In this document: one piece after another, positions 8,370-16,815 of the stretch
How positions within the stretch are numbered: the stretch's first letter is position 1
How the letters are laid out: every line of letters begins with the position of its first letter
From: Streptomyces tuirus
Lineage (GTDB): Bacteria; Actinomycetota; Actinomycetes; Streptomycetales; Streptomycetaceae
DNA length: 64,000 nucleotides
Direction: 5' to 3'
NCBI RefSeq assembly: GCF_014701095.1
Contig: NZ_AP023439.1
Span: 1,352,001 to 1,416,000 of the forward strand
Notes under the pieces: generated by a model
The model's input: only the letters and a program-made list of their open reading frames with translations
Database searches by the model: none
What the model was told of the DNA's origin: nothing
Translations under genes and position numbers: made by a program

Positions 8370-8908
8370 GCCACTCCTCCCAGGCACTCGCGCATCCGGG
8401 TCAGCCCGTCCCGCATGCGGGTCTTGACGGTGCCCAGCGGCAGGGACAGCTGCTCGGCCACTTCACGGTACGTGTACCCCTCGTAGTAGGCGAGGGTGAC
8501 CGACTGGCGCTGCAGGACGGTGAGCCGGTCCAGGCAGCGGCGCACCCACTCGCGTTCGAGGCCGGCCTCGACCTCCTCGGTGACCTGGTCGAAGGCGGGC
8601 TGGTTCGCACGCAGTGCCTCACGCTGCTCGCGCTCCCCGGCCGCCCGGGCGCTGCGGACCCGGTCGACGGCACGGCGGTGGGCGAGGGTGAGGATCCAGG
8701 ACATCGCACTGCCCCGTCCGGGGTCGAACCTCGCCGCGGAGCGCCACAGTTCGAGCAGCACCTCCTGAGCCACCTCCTCCGACTGGGCGGGGTCGCGCAC
8801 CACGCGCCGTACGAGTCCGAACACCGGGCCGGACACCACTGCGTACAGCTCCTCGAACGCCTTCTGGTCCCCACCTGCCACGAGCAGCAGCAGCTCGTCC
8901 GCCTCCAC
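8366..8908 (-). CDS. ECF-type RNA polymerase sigma factor, SigK-like
   Basis: 180 residues from GTG 8908, chosen because GAGAGGGGG precedes it at good spacing; an upstream ATG at 8974 lacks one and would add 22 residues. Sigma region 2 includes VFGLVRRVVRDPAQSEEVAQ and the -10-melting segment ARFDPGRGSAMSWILTLAHR; region 4 is LTVLQRQSVTLAYYEGYTYR followed by EVAEQLSLPLGTVKTRMRDG. The anti-sigma gene is coupled downstream. The divergent DUF4331 gene has a promoter matching the sigma-K type, so it is a probable target. Confidence 0.95.
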   Translation of the reverse strand: MEADELLLLVAGGDQKAFEELYAVVSGPVFGLVRRVVRDPAQSEEVAQEVLLELWRSAARFDPGRGSAMSWILTLAHRRAVDRVRSARAAGEREQREALRANQPAFDQVTEEVEAGLEREWVRRCLDRLTVLQRQSVTLAYYEGYTYREVAEQLSLPLGTVKTRMRDGLTRMRECLGGVA

Positions 8909-9070
8909 TCGGTCCCCCTCTCCGAGGCCGCACCGGGCCTGTCCCCTCACGCGAGGCAATCGCAACGCACACACCTCCGGACGGTGTTACGGATCAGCGC
9001 GCCGAAAACGCGGGTCGCCCGGTGATGAAACAACTTTCCCCACTCGCCGTAAGAACGCTTGAGATTCGAC

Positions 9071-9097
9071 CAATCCGCTCTGCCGGCCACTCCGAAT
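9071..9097 (+). promoter_or_regulatory. Sigma-K-type promoter upstream of DUF4331 gene
   Basis: CAATCC at 9071-9076 and CCGAAT at 9092-9097 are separated by 15 bases. The mycobacterial sigma-K consensus is, from memory, CCATCC and CCGAAT with a 15-17 base spacer. The site is about 40 bases ahead of the DUF4331 start codon, and the sigma/anti-sigma pair is divergent from it. Confidence 0.55.
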
Positions 9098-9135
9098 GGC
9101 GTGTGTCAGGCAAGTTGGCACCGAGGACGGACGGC

Positions 9136-10668
9136 ATGACACCTACCTTCAGGACCGGCGCGGGGCGCCGGAGCATCGCGACCGTGATCTGTGGTGCGCT
9201 GGCCACCGGCGGGCTCGCCGCCGCCGGTGTGACCGCGCTGGCACCTGAGGAGGCCTCCGCCTCCAGCCACCGCGAGGCCCCGCTGATCTCGGGGACCCCG
9301 CAGTACGACAACACCGATGTGTACGCGTTCGTCAGCCCGGACAAGCCGGACACGACGACCATCGTCGCGAACTGGATCCCCTTCGAGGAACCGGCCGGCG
9401 GGCCCAACTTCTTCCCGTTCGCCGAGGACGCCCAGTACGACCTGCGCCTCGACAGCAACGGGGACGCGCAGGAAGACCTGTTGTTCCGGTACACGTTCAA
9501 GACGCACACGAAGAACGACAAGACGTTCCTCTACAACACGGGCCCGGTCGAGAGCCTCGACGACCCCGACCTCAACATCACGCAGACGTACGACCTCGAG
9601 ATGATCAAGCTGAAGCACCTGAAGGCCGTGTCGAAGACCAAGGTCGCCGACGATGTGCCGGTCGCGCCGTCGAACGTCGGCAAGGCGTCGATGCCGGACT
9701 ACAACACCCTGCGCAAGCAGGCGGTGCACAAACTCGCCGGTGGCGCCCAGACGTTCGCCGGGCAGGCCGACGACCCGTTCTTCCTGGACCTGCGCGTCTT
9801 CGACCTGCTGTACGGCGGGAATCTCTCCGAGGTCGGCAACGACACCCTCAAGGGTTACAACGTCAACTCGATCGCCCTTCAGGTGCCCAGCAGCCTCATC
9901 ACCGAGTCGCACGAGCAGCCGGTCGTCGGCGTCTGGTCGACGACCCAGCGCAAGAACGCCAAGAACTACTTCTCCCAGGTGTCGCGCCTGGGCAACCCGC
10001 TGGTGAACGAGGTCGTCAACCCGCTGAAGGACAAGGACAAGTTCAACGCGTCCACGCCTCGGGACGACGCCGAGTTCCTCAAGAACGTCACCAACCCGGA
10101 GCTGCCCAAGCTCATCGAGGCGATCTACAAGATCCCGGCGCCCGAGGAGCCGCGCAACGACCTGGTCGACGTGTTCCTCAAGGGCGTCAAGGACCTCAAC
10201 CAGCCGCCGCACGTGACGCCGTCGGAGCAGCTGCGGCTCAACACGTCCATCAAGCCGGCCGCCAAGCCCAAGCGGCTGGGGGTCCTGGACGGTGACAACG
10301 CGGGCTTCCCGAACGGCCGTCGCCTCACCGACGACGTGATCGACGCCTCGCTCCAGGTCGTCGAGGGCGAACTGCTGGGCGCGAAGAACGACCTCGGTGA
10401 CGCGGTCGACAAGAACGACAAGAAGTTCGAGAAGTCCTTCCCGTACGTGGCCCTGCCGACCGAGGGTTCGCGCGGCCCGCTCGCCAAGGGCGTGGACGGC
10501 GGCAACGACGTCCGCAGCCAGCTGGGCGACGCGCTCCAGCCGGCCGGCGCCGAGGGCTCGGACGACACACGCCTGATGGCCGCCTCCGCGGGCGCCGGTG
10601 CGGGCGGCATCGTTCTGATCGGCGCGGCCCTGATGTGGTGGCGCCGCATGCGGAACCGGGCGTACTGA
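9136..10668 (+). CDS. Secreted DUF4331-family protein with C-terminal membrane anchor
   Basis: 510 residues. The start at ATG 9136 gives a signal peptide (basic GRRSIATVICGALATGGLAA, cleavage after about EASA). The mature N-terminus SSHREAPLISGTPQYDNTDVY is the DUF4331 hallmark; a metal-like acidic run LRLDSNGDAQEDLLF follows. Near the C-terminus one hydrophobic segment (GGIVLIGAALMWW) followed by RRMRNR implies surface anchoring. The function of DUF4331 is unknown. It is head of a probable operon with TPR and NicO genes, and is likely controlled by the divergent sigma factor. Confidence 0.93.
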   Translation: MTPTFRTGAGRRSIATVICGALATGGLAAAGVTALAPEEASASSHREAPLISGTPQYDNTDVYAFVSPDKPDTTTIVANWIPFEEPAGGPNFFPFAEDAQYDLRLDSNGDAQEDLLFRYTFKTHTKNDKTFLYNTGPVESLDDPDLNITQTYDLEMIKLKHLKAVSKTKVADDVPVAPSNVGKASMPDYNTLRKQAVHKLAGGAQTFAGQADDPFFLDLRVFDLLYGGNLSEVGNDTLKGYNVNSIALQVPSSLITESHEQPVVGVWSTTQRKNAKNYFSQVSRLGNPLVNEVVNPLKDKDKFNASTPRDDAEFLKNVTNPELPKLIEAIYKIPAPEEPRNDLVDVFLKGVKDLNQPPHVTPSEQLRLNTSIKPAAKPKRLGVLDGDNAGFPNGRRLTDDVIDASLQVVEGELLGAKNDLGDAVDKNDKKFEKSFPYVALPTEGSRGPLAKGVDGGNDVRSQLGDALQPAGAEGSDDTRLMAASAGAGAGGIVLIGAALMWWRRMRNRAY

Positions 10669-10689
10669 CCCGCTCCGCTCTCCCGGACC

Positions 10690-10730
10690 GGCGCGGCCCG
10701 TTCTCCGTCCCCCACGGCGCGGGCCGCGCC
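10690..10730 (+). terminator. GC-rich inverted repeat between DUF4331 and TPR genes
   Basis: GGCGCGGCCCG (10690-10700) pairs with CGGGCCGCGCC (10720-10730) around a 19-base loop. There is no T-run. It may partially terminate or stabilise the upstream message. Confidence 0.45.
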
Positions 10731-10774
10731 GCCGAGTCCACCCCGTCACCAGCACATCCGATCGAGGAGAGGTC

Positions 10775-12346
10775 ATGCCTGCGCGTACGACCGACAGCAC
10801 ACCGGAGAGGCCCGACGACGACCGCGCGCCGTCGAACGCCCCGGAGCCCTGCGCCGGTGAGGACGCGCACACCCCTTCTCCGCCCGGCGAACACGCCGGT
10901 GACGACGCGCACACCTCTCCTCCGCCCGGCGAACACGCCGGTGACGACGGGACCGGGGCCGGCTCCGGGCAGCGGGTCGTCGCGGTGCGGCGGGCCGCCG
11001 ACGGGGGGCGGCGGTGGCGGGCCCTGCATCTGGCCGGGTGTGCCGTGCTGCTGGCGCTCGCGGTGACCGGCGGAGCCATCGCGGTCGGGGGCGGGCAGGA
11101 CCGCGGGGCCGGTGCCGACGCCGTCTCGGCGGCCGGGGCGCTGTCGCCCGGCGATCTCGCCCGGGGGGATCTCGACGCGGGGATCGCCTCGCTGCAGAAG
11201 CATCTGCGGGCCCAGCCGAGGGACTTCGGCAGCTGGGCCACCCTCGGGGTCGCCTACGTCGAGCAGGCCCGCACGAAGGGCGACCCCTCCCGGTATCCGC
11301 AGGCCCAGCGCGCCTTGAAGCGGTCCCTCCAGCTGGAGCCCGGCAACGACCAGGCCCTGGCGGGGCAGGCCGCCCTCGCCGCCGCCCGGCACGACTTCCC
11401 CGGCGCCCTGACCCACGCCGACCGGGCCCTGAAGCAGAACCCCTACAACGAACGCGCCCTGTGCACCCGGATCGACGCCCTCGTCGAACTCGGCCGGTAC
11501 GACGACGCGGCGAAGGCCGCCGACACCGCCGACGACCGGCGCCCCGGAATCCCCGTCTTCACGCGGTACGCATATGTGCGCGAGCTGCGCGGCGACGTCC
11601 GCACGGCGCGTGGGGTGCTGGAGCGCGCTCTCGGCTCGGCCCACGCGCCCGCCGATGTCGCGTACGTCGCCACCGCCCTCGGTCAACTCGCCTGGAGCCA
11701 GGGCGAGTACAGGACGGCCCTCGACCACTACGCCCGTGCCCTCGCCGCCGACGACGGGTACCTGCCCGCCCTGGAGGGCCGCGCCCGCGCCCAGGCCGCG
11801 AGCGGGGAGCGGACGGCCGCCGTGCGGGGGCTGGAGCAGGTCGTCGCCCGGTTCCCGCTGCCCGGCCCGCTCGTCGCCCTCGGCGAGCTGTACGAGGACC
11901 GCGGCGCCGGCGGCGACCGGGCGAAGGCCGGCGACCAGTACGCCCTCGTCGACGCCTGGACGGCCCTCGCCCGCGCCGGCGGCGCCAACACCGACCTCGA
12001 GACGGCCCTGGCCGCCGCCGACCACGGCGACGAGAAGGAGGCCCTGCGCGCCGCCCGCGCCGAGTGGGACCGCCGCCACAGCGTGCACACCGCCGACGCC
12101 CTCGCCTGGGCCCTGCATGTCAACGGCCGGGACGAGGAAGCCCTGCCGTACGCCCGACGGGCGACCGCCACCGGCTACCGCAACGCCGTCTTCCTCTACC
12201 ACCGCGGCGTCATCGAGCGCGCCACCGGCGACGAGCGCGGGGCCCGCGCGCATCTGAAGGCCGCGCTGGACCTGAACCCCGGCTTCTCGCCCCTCGGCGC
12301 GCGTGAGGCCCGTACCGCACTCAAGGACCTGAAGGGGAACCGGTGA
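10775..12346 (+). CDS. TPR-repeat protein with one membrane segment
   Basis: 523 residues, ATG 10775 with GAGGAGAGG upstream. The first 75 residues are acidic and low-complexity; a membrane segment follows (LAGCAVLLALAVTGGAIAVG, about residues 87-106). Residues 130-510 contain repeated tetratricopeptide units, for example WATLGVAYVEQARTKGDPSR, AQRALKRSLQLEPGNDQALA, ALKQNPYNERALCTRIDALV and AHLKAALDLNPGFSPLGARE. It should act as an extracytoplasmic or cytoplasmic protein-binding scaffold. It sits between DUF4331 and the NicO transporter (stop overlaps the next GTG by four bases), so it probably serves the same system. Confidence 0.9.
   Translation: MPARTTDSTPERPDDDRAPSNAPEPCAGEDAHTPSPPGEHAGDDAHTSPPPGEHAGDDGTGAGSGQRVVAVRRAADGGRRWRALHLAGCAVLLALAVTGGAIAVGGGQDRGAGADAVSAAGALSPGDLARGDLDAGIASLQKHLRAQPRDFGSWATLGVAYVEQARTKGDPSRYPQAQRALKRSLQLEPGNDQALAGQAALAAARHDFPGALTHADRALKQNPYNERALCTRIDALVELGRYDDAAKAADTADDRRPGIPVFTRYAYVRELRGDVRTARGVLERALGSAHAPADVAYVATALGQLAWSQGEYRTALDHYARALAADDGYLPALEGRARAQAASGERTAAVRGLEQVVARFPLPGPLVALGELYEDRGAGGDRAKAGDQYALVDAWTALARAGGANTDLETALAAADHGDEKEALRAARAEWDRRHSVHTADALAWALHVNGRDEEALPYARRATATGYRNAVFLYHRGVIERATGDERGARAHLKAALDLNPGFSPLGAREARTALKDLKGNR
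10856..10939. repeat. Two 42-bp tandem units in the TPR gene
   Basis: Units at 10856-10897 and 10898-10939 differ at only a few bases and encode the 14-residue peptides GEDAHTPSPPGEHA and GDDAHTSPPPGEHA in the acidic cytoplasmic N-terminus. The unit count probably varies among strains. Confidence 0.85.
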
Positions 12347-13914
12347 TCCTGCGCCGGCTGTTCGCGTCCGGCGCCGCCGTCCTCACGGCCGCCTGCGCGC
12401 TCACCCTGCTGCCCGCCGCCACGGCGAGCGCCCACCCGCTGGGCAACTTCACCGTCAACCGCTACGACGGCCTGGTCGCCGCCCCCGGCGAACTGCGGGT
12501 GCACCATGTCGAGGACCTCGCCGAGATCCCGGCGACCCAGGCGGGCCCGGACATCGAGCGGCTGGGCATCGCCATGTGGGCCCGCGAGCGGTGCGCCACT
12601 GCCGCCGAGGACAGCCGCGCGACCATCGGCGGACACGCGGTCGCCCTCACCGCCGAGCGCAGCCACGCGCGCGTGCGGCCCGGGCAGGCGGGGCTCGACA
12701 CCCTGCGGGTGGAGTGCGAGCTGACCGCGCCGCTCCCGTCGGAGGAGAAGACCCTGTCCGTCGGCTTCCGCGGCGCGGGCGCCGCCGGCGGCCCGGGCTG
12801 GCGGGAGATCACGGCGCGGGGCGACCGTATGACGCTGGCCGCCTCGGACGTTCCGGAGAATTCGATATCGGACGAACTGACCAGCTACCCCGAGGAGTTG
12901 CTGTCCTCCCCGGCCGACACCGCGTCGGCCGCCCTGCGGGTGCGCCCCGGCGGCGCCGCCCTGGCCGAGGAGGAGTCGGACGCCCCCGCGGCCTCCGTGC
13001 TCCCGCGCGGCGCGGACCGCTGGACGCGTGCCCTGGACGACCTGGTGGCCCGGCAGGACCTCACCGCCGGCTTCGCCGCGCTGGCCCTGCTCATCGCCGT
13101 CGTCCTGGGCGCGATGCACGCACTCGCCCCGGGCCACGGCAAGACCATCATGGCCGCGACGGCGGCGGCCCGGGGCGGTCAGGCCCGGGTGAAGGACGTC
13201 CTGCCCATGGCCGCCTCGGTGACCATCACCCACACCCTGGGCGTGGTCGCCCTGGGCCTGCTGGTCACGGCCGGCTCGGCGGCGGCGCCCTCGGTGATCG
13301 CCTGGCTCGGCGTCGCCAGCGGCCTGCTGGTGACACTGGCGGGCGCGAGCCTGGTCCGCCGCGCCCTGCGCAACCGCGCGCACACCCACCCCCCGCACGG
13401 CCATCAGCACGACCACGGAAGCCACACCCACGACCACGACCATCACGGCGAGCACGACCACGGCCATCAGCACGACCACGACCACCCGCACGATCACAGC
13501 CACCCCCACTCCCACCCCCACACGATCGAGCACACCCACGGCGGTTCCACCCACAGCCACGCCATCGCCCCCACCCTGCGCGGCACGATCCTCATGGGCT
13601 TCGCGGGTGGCCTCGTGCCCAGCCCGTCCGCCGTGGTGGTGCTGGTCGGCGCCGCCGCCCTCGGCCAGGCCTGGTTCGGTCTGCTGCTCGTCGTCGCGTA
13701 CGGCGTCGGGCTGGCGCTCACCCTCACGGCCGCCGGGTACGCCGTGGTCAAGGCGGGCAGCGGCATGACCCGGCTCCTGGACCGGCGCCCCCGCTGGACG
13801 GGAGGCCCGGCGGCGGCCCTGGTGCGCCGCACCGCACCGCTCGGTTCGGCCTTCGCCGTGGTGGTTCTCGGGGCCGGACTGGTGTTCAAGGGGGCGGCAT
13901 CCGCACTCGGCTGA
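12343..13914 (+). CDS. NicO-family nickel/cobalt transporter (efflux-type) with His-rich loop
   Basis: 523 residues from GTG 12343, overlapping the TPR stop (GTGA). There is a signal-like segment at residues 1-30 ending ATASAHPLG, then an extracytoplasmic domain of about 200 residues, then six or so membrane segments. The diagnostic motif AMHALAPGHGKTIMAA lies near residue 265. Residues 347-407 form a loop with 27 His in about 60 residues (for example HQHDHGSHTHDHDHHGEHDH), a metal-binding reservoir. The C-terminal half repeats the fold (GFAGGLVPSPSAVVVLVGA). Metal type (Ni, Co, or other) cannot be read from sequence. Confidence 0.9.
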   Translation: MILRRLFASGAAVLTAACALTLLPAATASAHPLGNFTVNRYDGLVAAPGELRVHHVEDLAEIPATQAGPDIERLGIAMWARERCATAAEDSRATIGGHAVALTAERSHARVRPGQAGLDTLRVECELTAPLPSEEKTLSVGFRGAGAAGGPGWREITARGDRMTLAASDVPENSISDELTSYPEELLSSPADTASAALRVRPGGAALAEEESDAPAASVLPRGADRWTRALDDLVARQDLTAGFAALALLIAVVLGAMHALAPGHGKTIMAATAAARGGQARVKDVLPMAASVTITHTLGVVALGLLVTAGSAAAPSVIAWLGVASGLLVTLAGASLVRRALRNRAHTHPPHGHQHDHGSHTHDHDHHGEHDHGHQHDHDHPHDHSHPHSHPHTIEHTHGGSTHSHAIAPTLRGTILMGFAGGLVPSPSAVVVLVGAAALGQAWFGLLLVVAYGVGLALTLTAAGYAVVKAGSGMTRLLDRRPRWTGGPAAALVRRTAPLGSAFAVVVLGAGLVFKGAASALG

Positions 13915-14028
13915 GTTACGTTCATGAGACATCGGGCGTCAGGAGAGAAGCAGACGTCGTGAGGAAAACCGACCTCATGGGGAAGACACACCCCATGGAG
14001 ATTCCGCCCGGCTGCGAATGGGGGCGCC

Positions 14029-15666
14029 GTGTTCGAAGAACCGGGCCATGAGCGTGTGATCGCGGGCCGTTACCGGCTGCTGGCACCGCTGGGCGAGGGC
14101 GGCATGGGAACGGTGTGGCGCGCCCGCGACGAGGTGCTGCACCGCGAGGTCGCCGTCAAGGAGGTGCGCGCCCCGTCCGGCCTGGCGGGCGACGACGTGC
14201 AGCGGATGTACGCGCGGCTGGAGCGGGAGGCGTGGGCGGCGGCCCGGGTCGCCAACCGCAATGTGGTGACGGTGTACGACGTGGCCACGGACGACGGCCG
14301 GCCGTGGATCGTCATGGAACTGGTCCGCGGCCTCTCCTTGGCCGAAGTGCTCGACGCCGAGGGCCCGATGACACCGCAGCGCGCCGCGCACATCGGCGCC
14401 GAGGTGCTGTCCGCGCTGCGGTCCGCGCACGAGGCCGGGGTGCTGCACCGCGATGTGAAGCCGGCCAACGTGCTGATCTCGAACGACGGCCGGATCGTGC
14501 TCACCGACTTCGGTATCGCCATGGTCGAGGGCAGCTCGGCGCTGACCATGACCGGGGAGGTCATCGGCTCGCCCGAGTTCCTCGCCCCGGAGCGGGCGCT
14601 GGGGCGTACGCCGGGCCCGGAGTCGGACCTGTGGTCGCTCGGGGTGCTGCTGTACGCGACGGTCGAGGGCCACTCGCCCTTCCGTCACGACACCCCGCTG
14701 AGCACCCTGCGAGCGATCGTCGACGAGGAGTTGCCGCCGCCCTACCGGGCCGGGCCGCTCGCCCCGGTGATCGAGGGGCTGCTGCGCAAGGATCCGGAGC
14801 AGCGGCTGCCGCCCGAGCGGGCCGAGGAGGAGCTGCGGGTCGTCGCCGCGGGGGGTTCGCCGCGCGCGGACACCACGCGGGCGGTTCCGTTCCCGCCGAC
14901 GGTCGTGGGTCACCCCGAGCCCGCTCCCACGCCCCCGATGCCGTTCCCCGGGAGTACGGCGGCGTCCGGGCCGACGGCGAACACGACGGCCACCGGCCGG
15001 GACGGGGAGCGCAGGACCGGGCGGGTGCTGGTCGCAGGGGTGATCGCGCTGGCGCTCGCGGTGGGCGGCCTGACGTACGCGTTGCTCAACAGCGGGGACG
15101 GTCCCGGCGGCAACGACCAGGGAGCCGGGAACAGTACGCCGACGGCGACCAAGGGCCCGCCGCGGAACACCGGGACGGAGAAGTCCAGCCCGTCGCCGAC
15201 TCCGAGCGAGTCGGAGGAGAGCAGTCCGCCTCCGCAGTCGGTGCGGGTCGCCCTGCAGGGCCGGCGCACGGACTACTCGGGGCCGTGTCCGCCGCCGAAC
15301 GCCCAGGCGCCCGAGTTCACGGCGACGCTCACGGTGGGCCGGCTGCCGGCCGAGGTGAGCTACCGCTGGGTGACCCAGGACGGGCAGGTCCTCGACGGGG
15401 GCTGGAAGACGCTGTCGTTCACAGAGGGCGGCGGCCGTTCGAAGCGGGACAGGGTGCGGGTGACGACCCAGGAGGAGAGCGGGACGTTCGAGAACGAGAT
15501 CAGTGTCGAGGTGCGCGAGCCGGTGCGGACGACGTCCGAGGCGGTGCCGTTCTCCGTGGCGTGCGAGTCGGAGACCCCGACGGGCGGGGCCTCCCCTTCT
15601 CCCTCCGGCACGGACCCGGACGCGGGCTCGGATCCGGAGTCGAATGCGGGCTCGGACTCCGGCTGA
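14029..15666 (+). CDS. Membrane-anchored Ser/Thr protein kinase (PknB-type)
   Basis: 545 residues from GTG 14029. The kinase domain covers residues 11-275: Gly-rich loop LGEGGMGTVW, invariant Lys in VAVKEV, catalytic loop HRDVKPANVL, DFG in LTDFGIAM, and APE variant in FLAPERAL. A Pro/Thr-rich juxtamembrane region precedes a single membrane helix (VLVAGVIALALAVGGLTYAL, about residues 331-350). The outer part has a Ser/Pro/Thr linker and a roughly 110-residue beta-rich domain (VRVALQGRRTDYSGPCPPPN ... PFSVACESE), which may be the sensor. There is no PASTA repeat. Confidence 0.95.
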   Translation: MFEEPGHERVIAGRYRLLAPLGEGGMGTVWRARDEVLHREVAVKEVRAPSGLAGDDVQRMYARLEREAWAAARVANRNVVTVYDVATDDGRPWIVMELVRGLSLAEVLDAEGPMTPQRAAHIGAEVLSALRSAHEAGVLHRDVKPANVLISNDGRIVLTDFGIAMVEGSSALTMTGEVIGSPEFLAPERALGRTPGPESDLWSLGVLLYATVEGHSPFRHDTPLSTLRAIVDEELPPPYRAGPLAPVIEGLLRKDPEQRLPPERAEEELRVVAAGGSPRADTTRAVPFPPTVVGHPEPAPTPPMPFPGSTAASGPTANTTATGRDGERRTGRVLVAGVIALALAVGGLTYALLNSGDGPGGNDQGAGNSTPTATKGPPRNTGTEKSSPSPTPSESEESSPPPQSVRVALQGRRTDYSGPCPPPNAQAPEFTATLTVGRLPAEVSYRWVTQDGQVLDGGWKTLSFTEGGGRSKRDRVRVTTQEESGTFENEISVEVREPVRTTSEAVPFSVACESETPTGGASPSPSGTDPDAGSDPESNAGSDSG

Positions 15667-15670
15667 GCGG

Positions 15671-16477
15671 TCAGTCGTTGCTGTTGAGCACGGGCAGATA
15701 ACCGCCCGACTGACCGGGTGCCTTCGGGTGGTACGACTCGCCGATGTTCAGCCAGCTGACGCTGTGCAGCCAGGAGTCGCCGGAGCAGATCTCGTGGCCG
15801 GTGAAGGTGGTGCGTACGTCGCCGAAGGCGAAGCCGTGGTTCGCGGCGCGCTTGGCGATGGCGGTGTTGAGGTGGTCGGAGGCGTCGTTGATGGCCTTGC
15901 GCTTGGTCTCGGACAGACCGAGACAGGTGGCGCCGAGCTTGTAGAAGCGGGGGTAGCCGAGGACGACGACCCGGGCGGCGGGGGCTTTGGAGCGGATGGC
16001 CGAGTACACGTCGTCGAGCTTGCCGGGAAGCGTGGAGTCGACGTAGGCGCGGGCGGTGTTGATGCGGGAGACGCAGGTGCTGTCGGACTGGGTCACACAG
16101 GTCGTCATGACGTCGGCGAAGCCGGCGTCGTTGCCGCCGATGCTGAGGGAGACGAGGGCGGTGGAGGCGCTGAGCGGGGTGAGCTGACTCGCCAGAACAT
16201 CACCCGTTCGGGCGCCCGAGCAGGCGGTGAAGTCGAAGGTCGAGGGTGAGTGGGCTGCGGCCCAGAGGTAGGGGTAGGCCTTGGTGCTGCGCTTGCAGTC
16301 GCCGCTGGAACTGATGTAGCTGCCGGCTCCGACTCCCGAGGAATAGGAGTCACCGAGCGCCACGTAGCCGCCAGTTGCGGCGAGTGAGGACGCCTGCGCC
16401 GTCGCTGCCCCGGTGAGGGCGGTGCCGACGGCGAGGAGGAGCGAGCTCACGAGGACGACAAGTCGGGAACGTCTCAT
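15671..16477 (-). CDS. Secreted SGNH/GDSL-family lipase or esterase
   Basis: 268 residues. The start at ATG 16477 has an excellent AAAGGGAGG Shine-Dalgarno and gives a clean signal peptide (MRRSRLVVLVSSLLLAVGTA ... AQA). Mature blocks: block I YVALGDSYSSGVGAG (nucleophile Ser), block III LSIGGNDAGF (Gly/Asn oxyanion), block V SYHPKAPGQ (catalytic His). Six Cys suggest three disulfides. It belongs to the Streptomyces secreted SGNH lipase group (S. rimosus/S. coelicolor type) that cleaves short and medium acyl esters. It ends five bases from the kinase stop, facing it. Confidence 0.95.
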   Translation of the reverse strand: MRRSRLVVLVSSLLLAVGTALTGAATAQASSLAATGGYVALGDSYSSGVGAGSYISSSGDCKRSTKAYPYLWAAAHSPSTFDFTACSGARTGDVLASQLTPLSASTALVSLSIGGNDAGFADVMTTCVTQSDSTCVSRINTARAYVDSTLPGKLDDVYSAIRSKAPAARVVVLGYPRFYKLGATCLGLSETKRKAINDASDHLNTAIAKRAANHGFAFGDVRTTFTGHEICSGDSWLHSVSWLNIGESYHPKAPGQSGGYLPVLNSND

Positions 16478-16815
16478 GGAACCTCCCTTTAGCAGGATCT
16501 CTGCCATAACCGTGGTAGCAGCTACGCGTGTTGACAGGAAGTGTCCATGCCAAGTCTTTTCGGCCCTTCCTGACGTTCGGTGGCTTGTTCACGGCGGGTC
16601 GCGCCACACGCCCACCTCCCCTCATTGCGCGAACATGACAATTTTGTTGACTGACGCTCAACTCCCTTGCTCTACGCCAGTAGTTGGCCGACGCTTTACT
16701 CCGGCCGGGAGCGGAACGCGACGCTCCCAGGCCTGTGTGCGCGAGCACGCGCACATCCCCCACATGACGCGCGCCCCACCCAGGCGCGCGACGCCCGGAG
16801 GAGGACTCCCTCGTC
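16478..16815. promoter_or_regulatory. Divergent promoter region between SGNH lipase and subtilisin-like protease
   Basis: 338 bases with no coding potential that I trust. It is less GC-rich than its neighbours and contains TTGACA (16531-16536) and TTGACT (16647-16652) as -35-like hexamers on the plus strand, though no convincing -10 at correct spacing. A short inverted repeat GTAGCAGCTAC (16514-16524) lies 37 bases ahead of the lipase start. Confidence 0.4.

Noticed and set aside
12196..13932. Long minus-strand frames opposite the TPR and NicO genes
   Set aside because: High-GC antisense frames without Shine-Dalgarno, family similarity or plausible composition; typical Streptomyces shadow frames.
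16531..16675. Strong vegetative promoters before the subtilisin-like protease
   Set aside because: TTGACA and TTGACT are present but neither has a convincing -10 at 16-18 bases.
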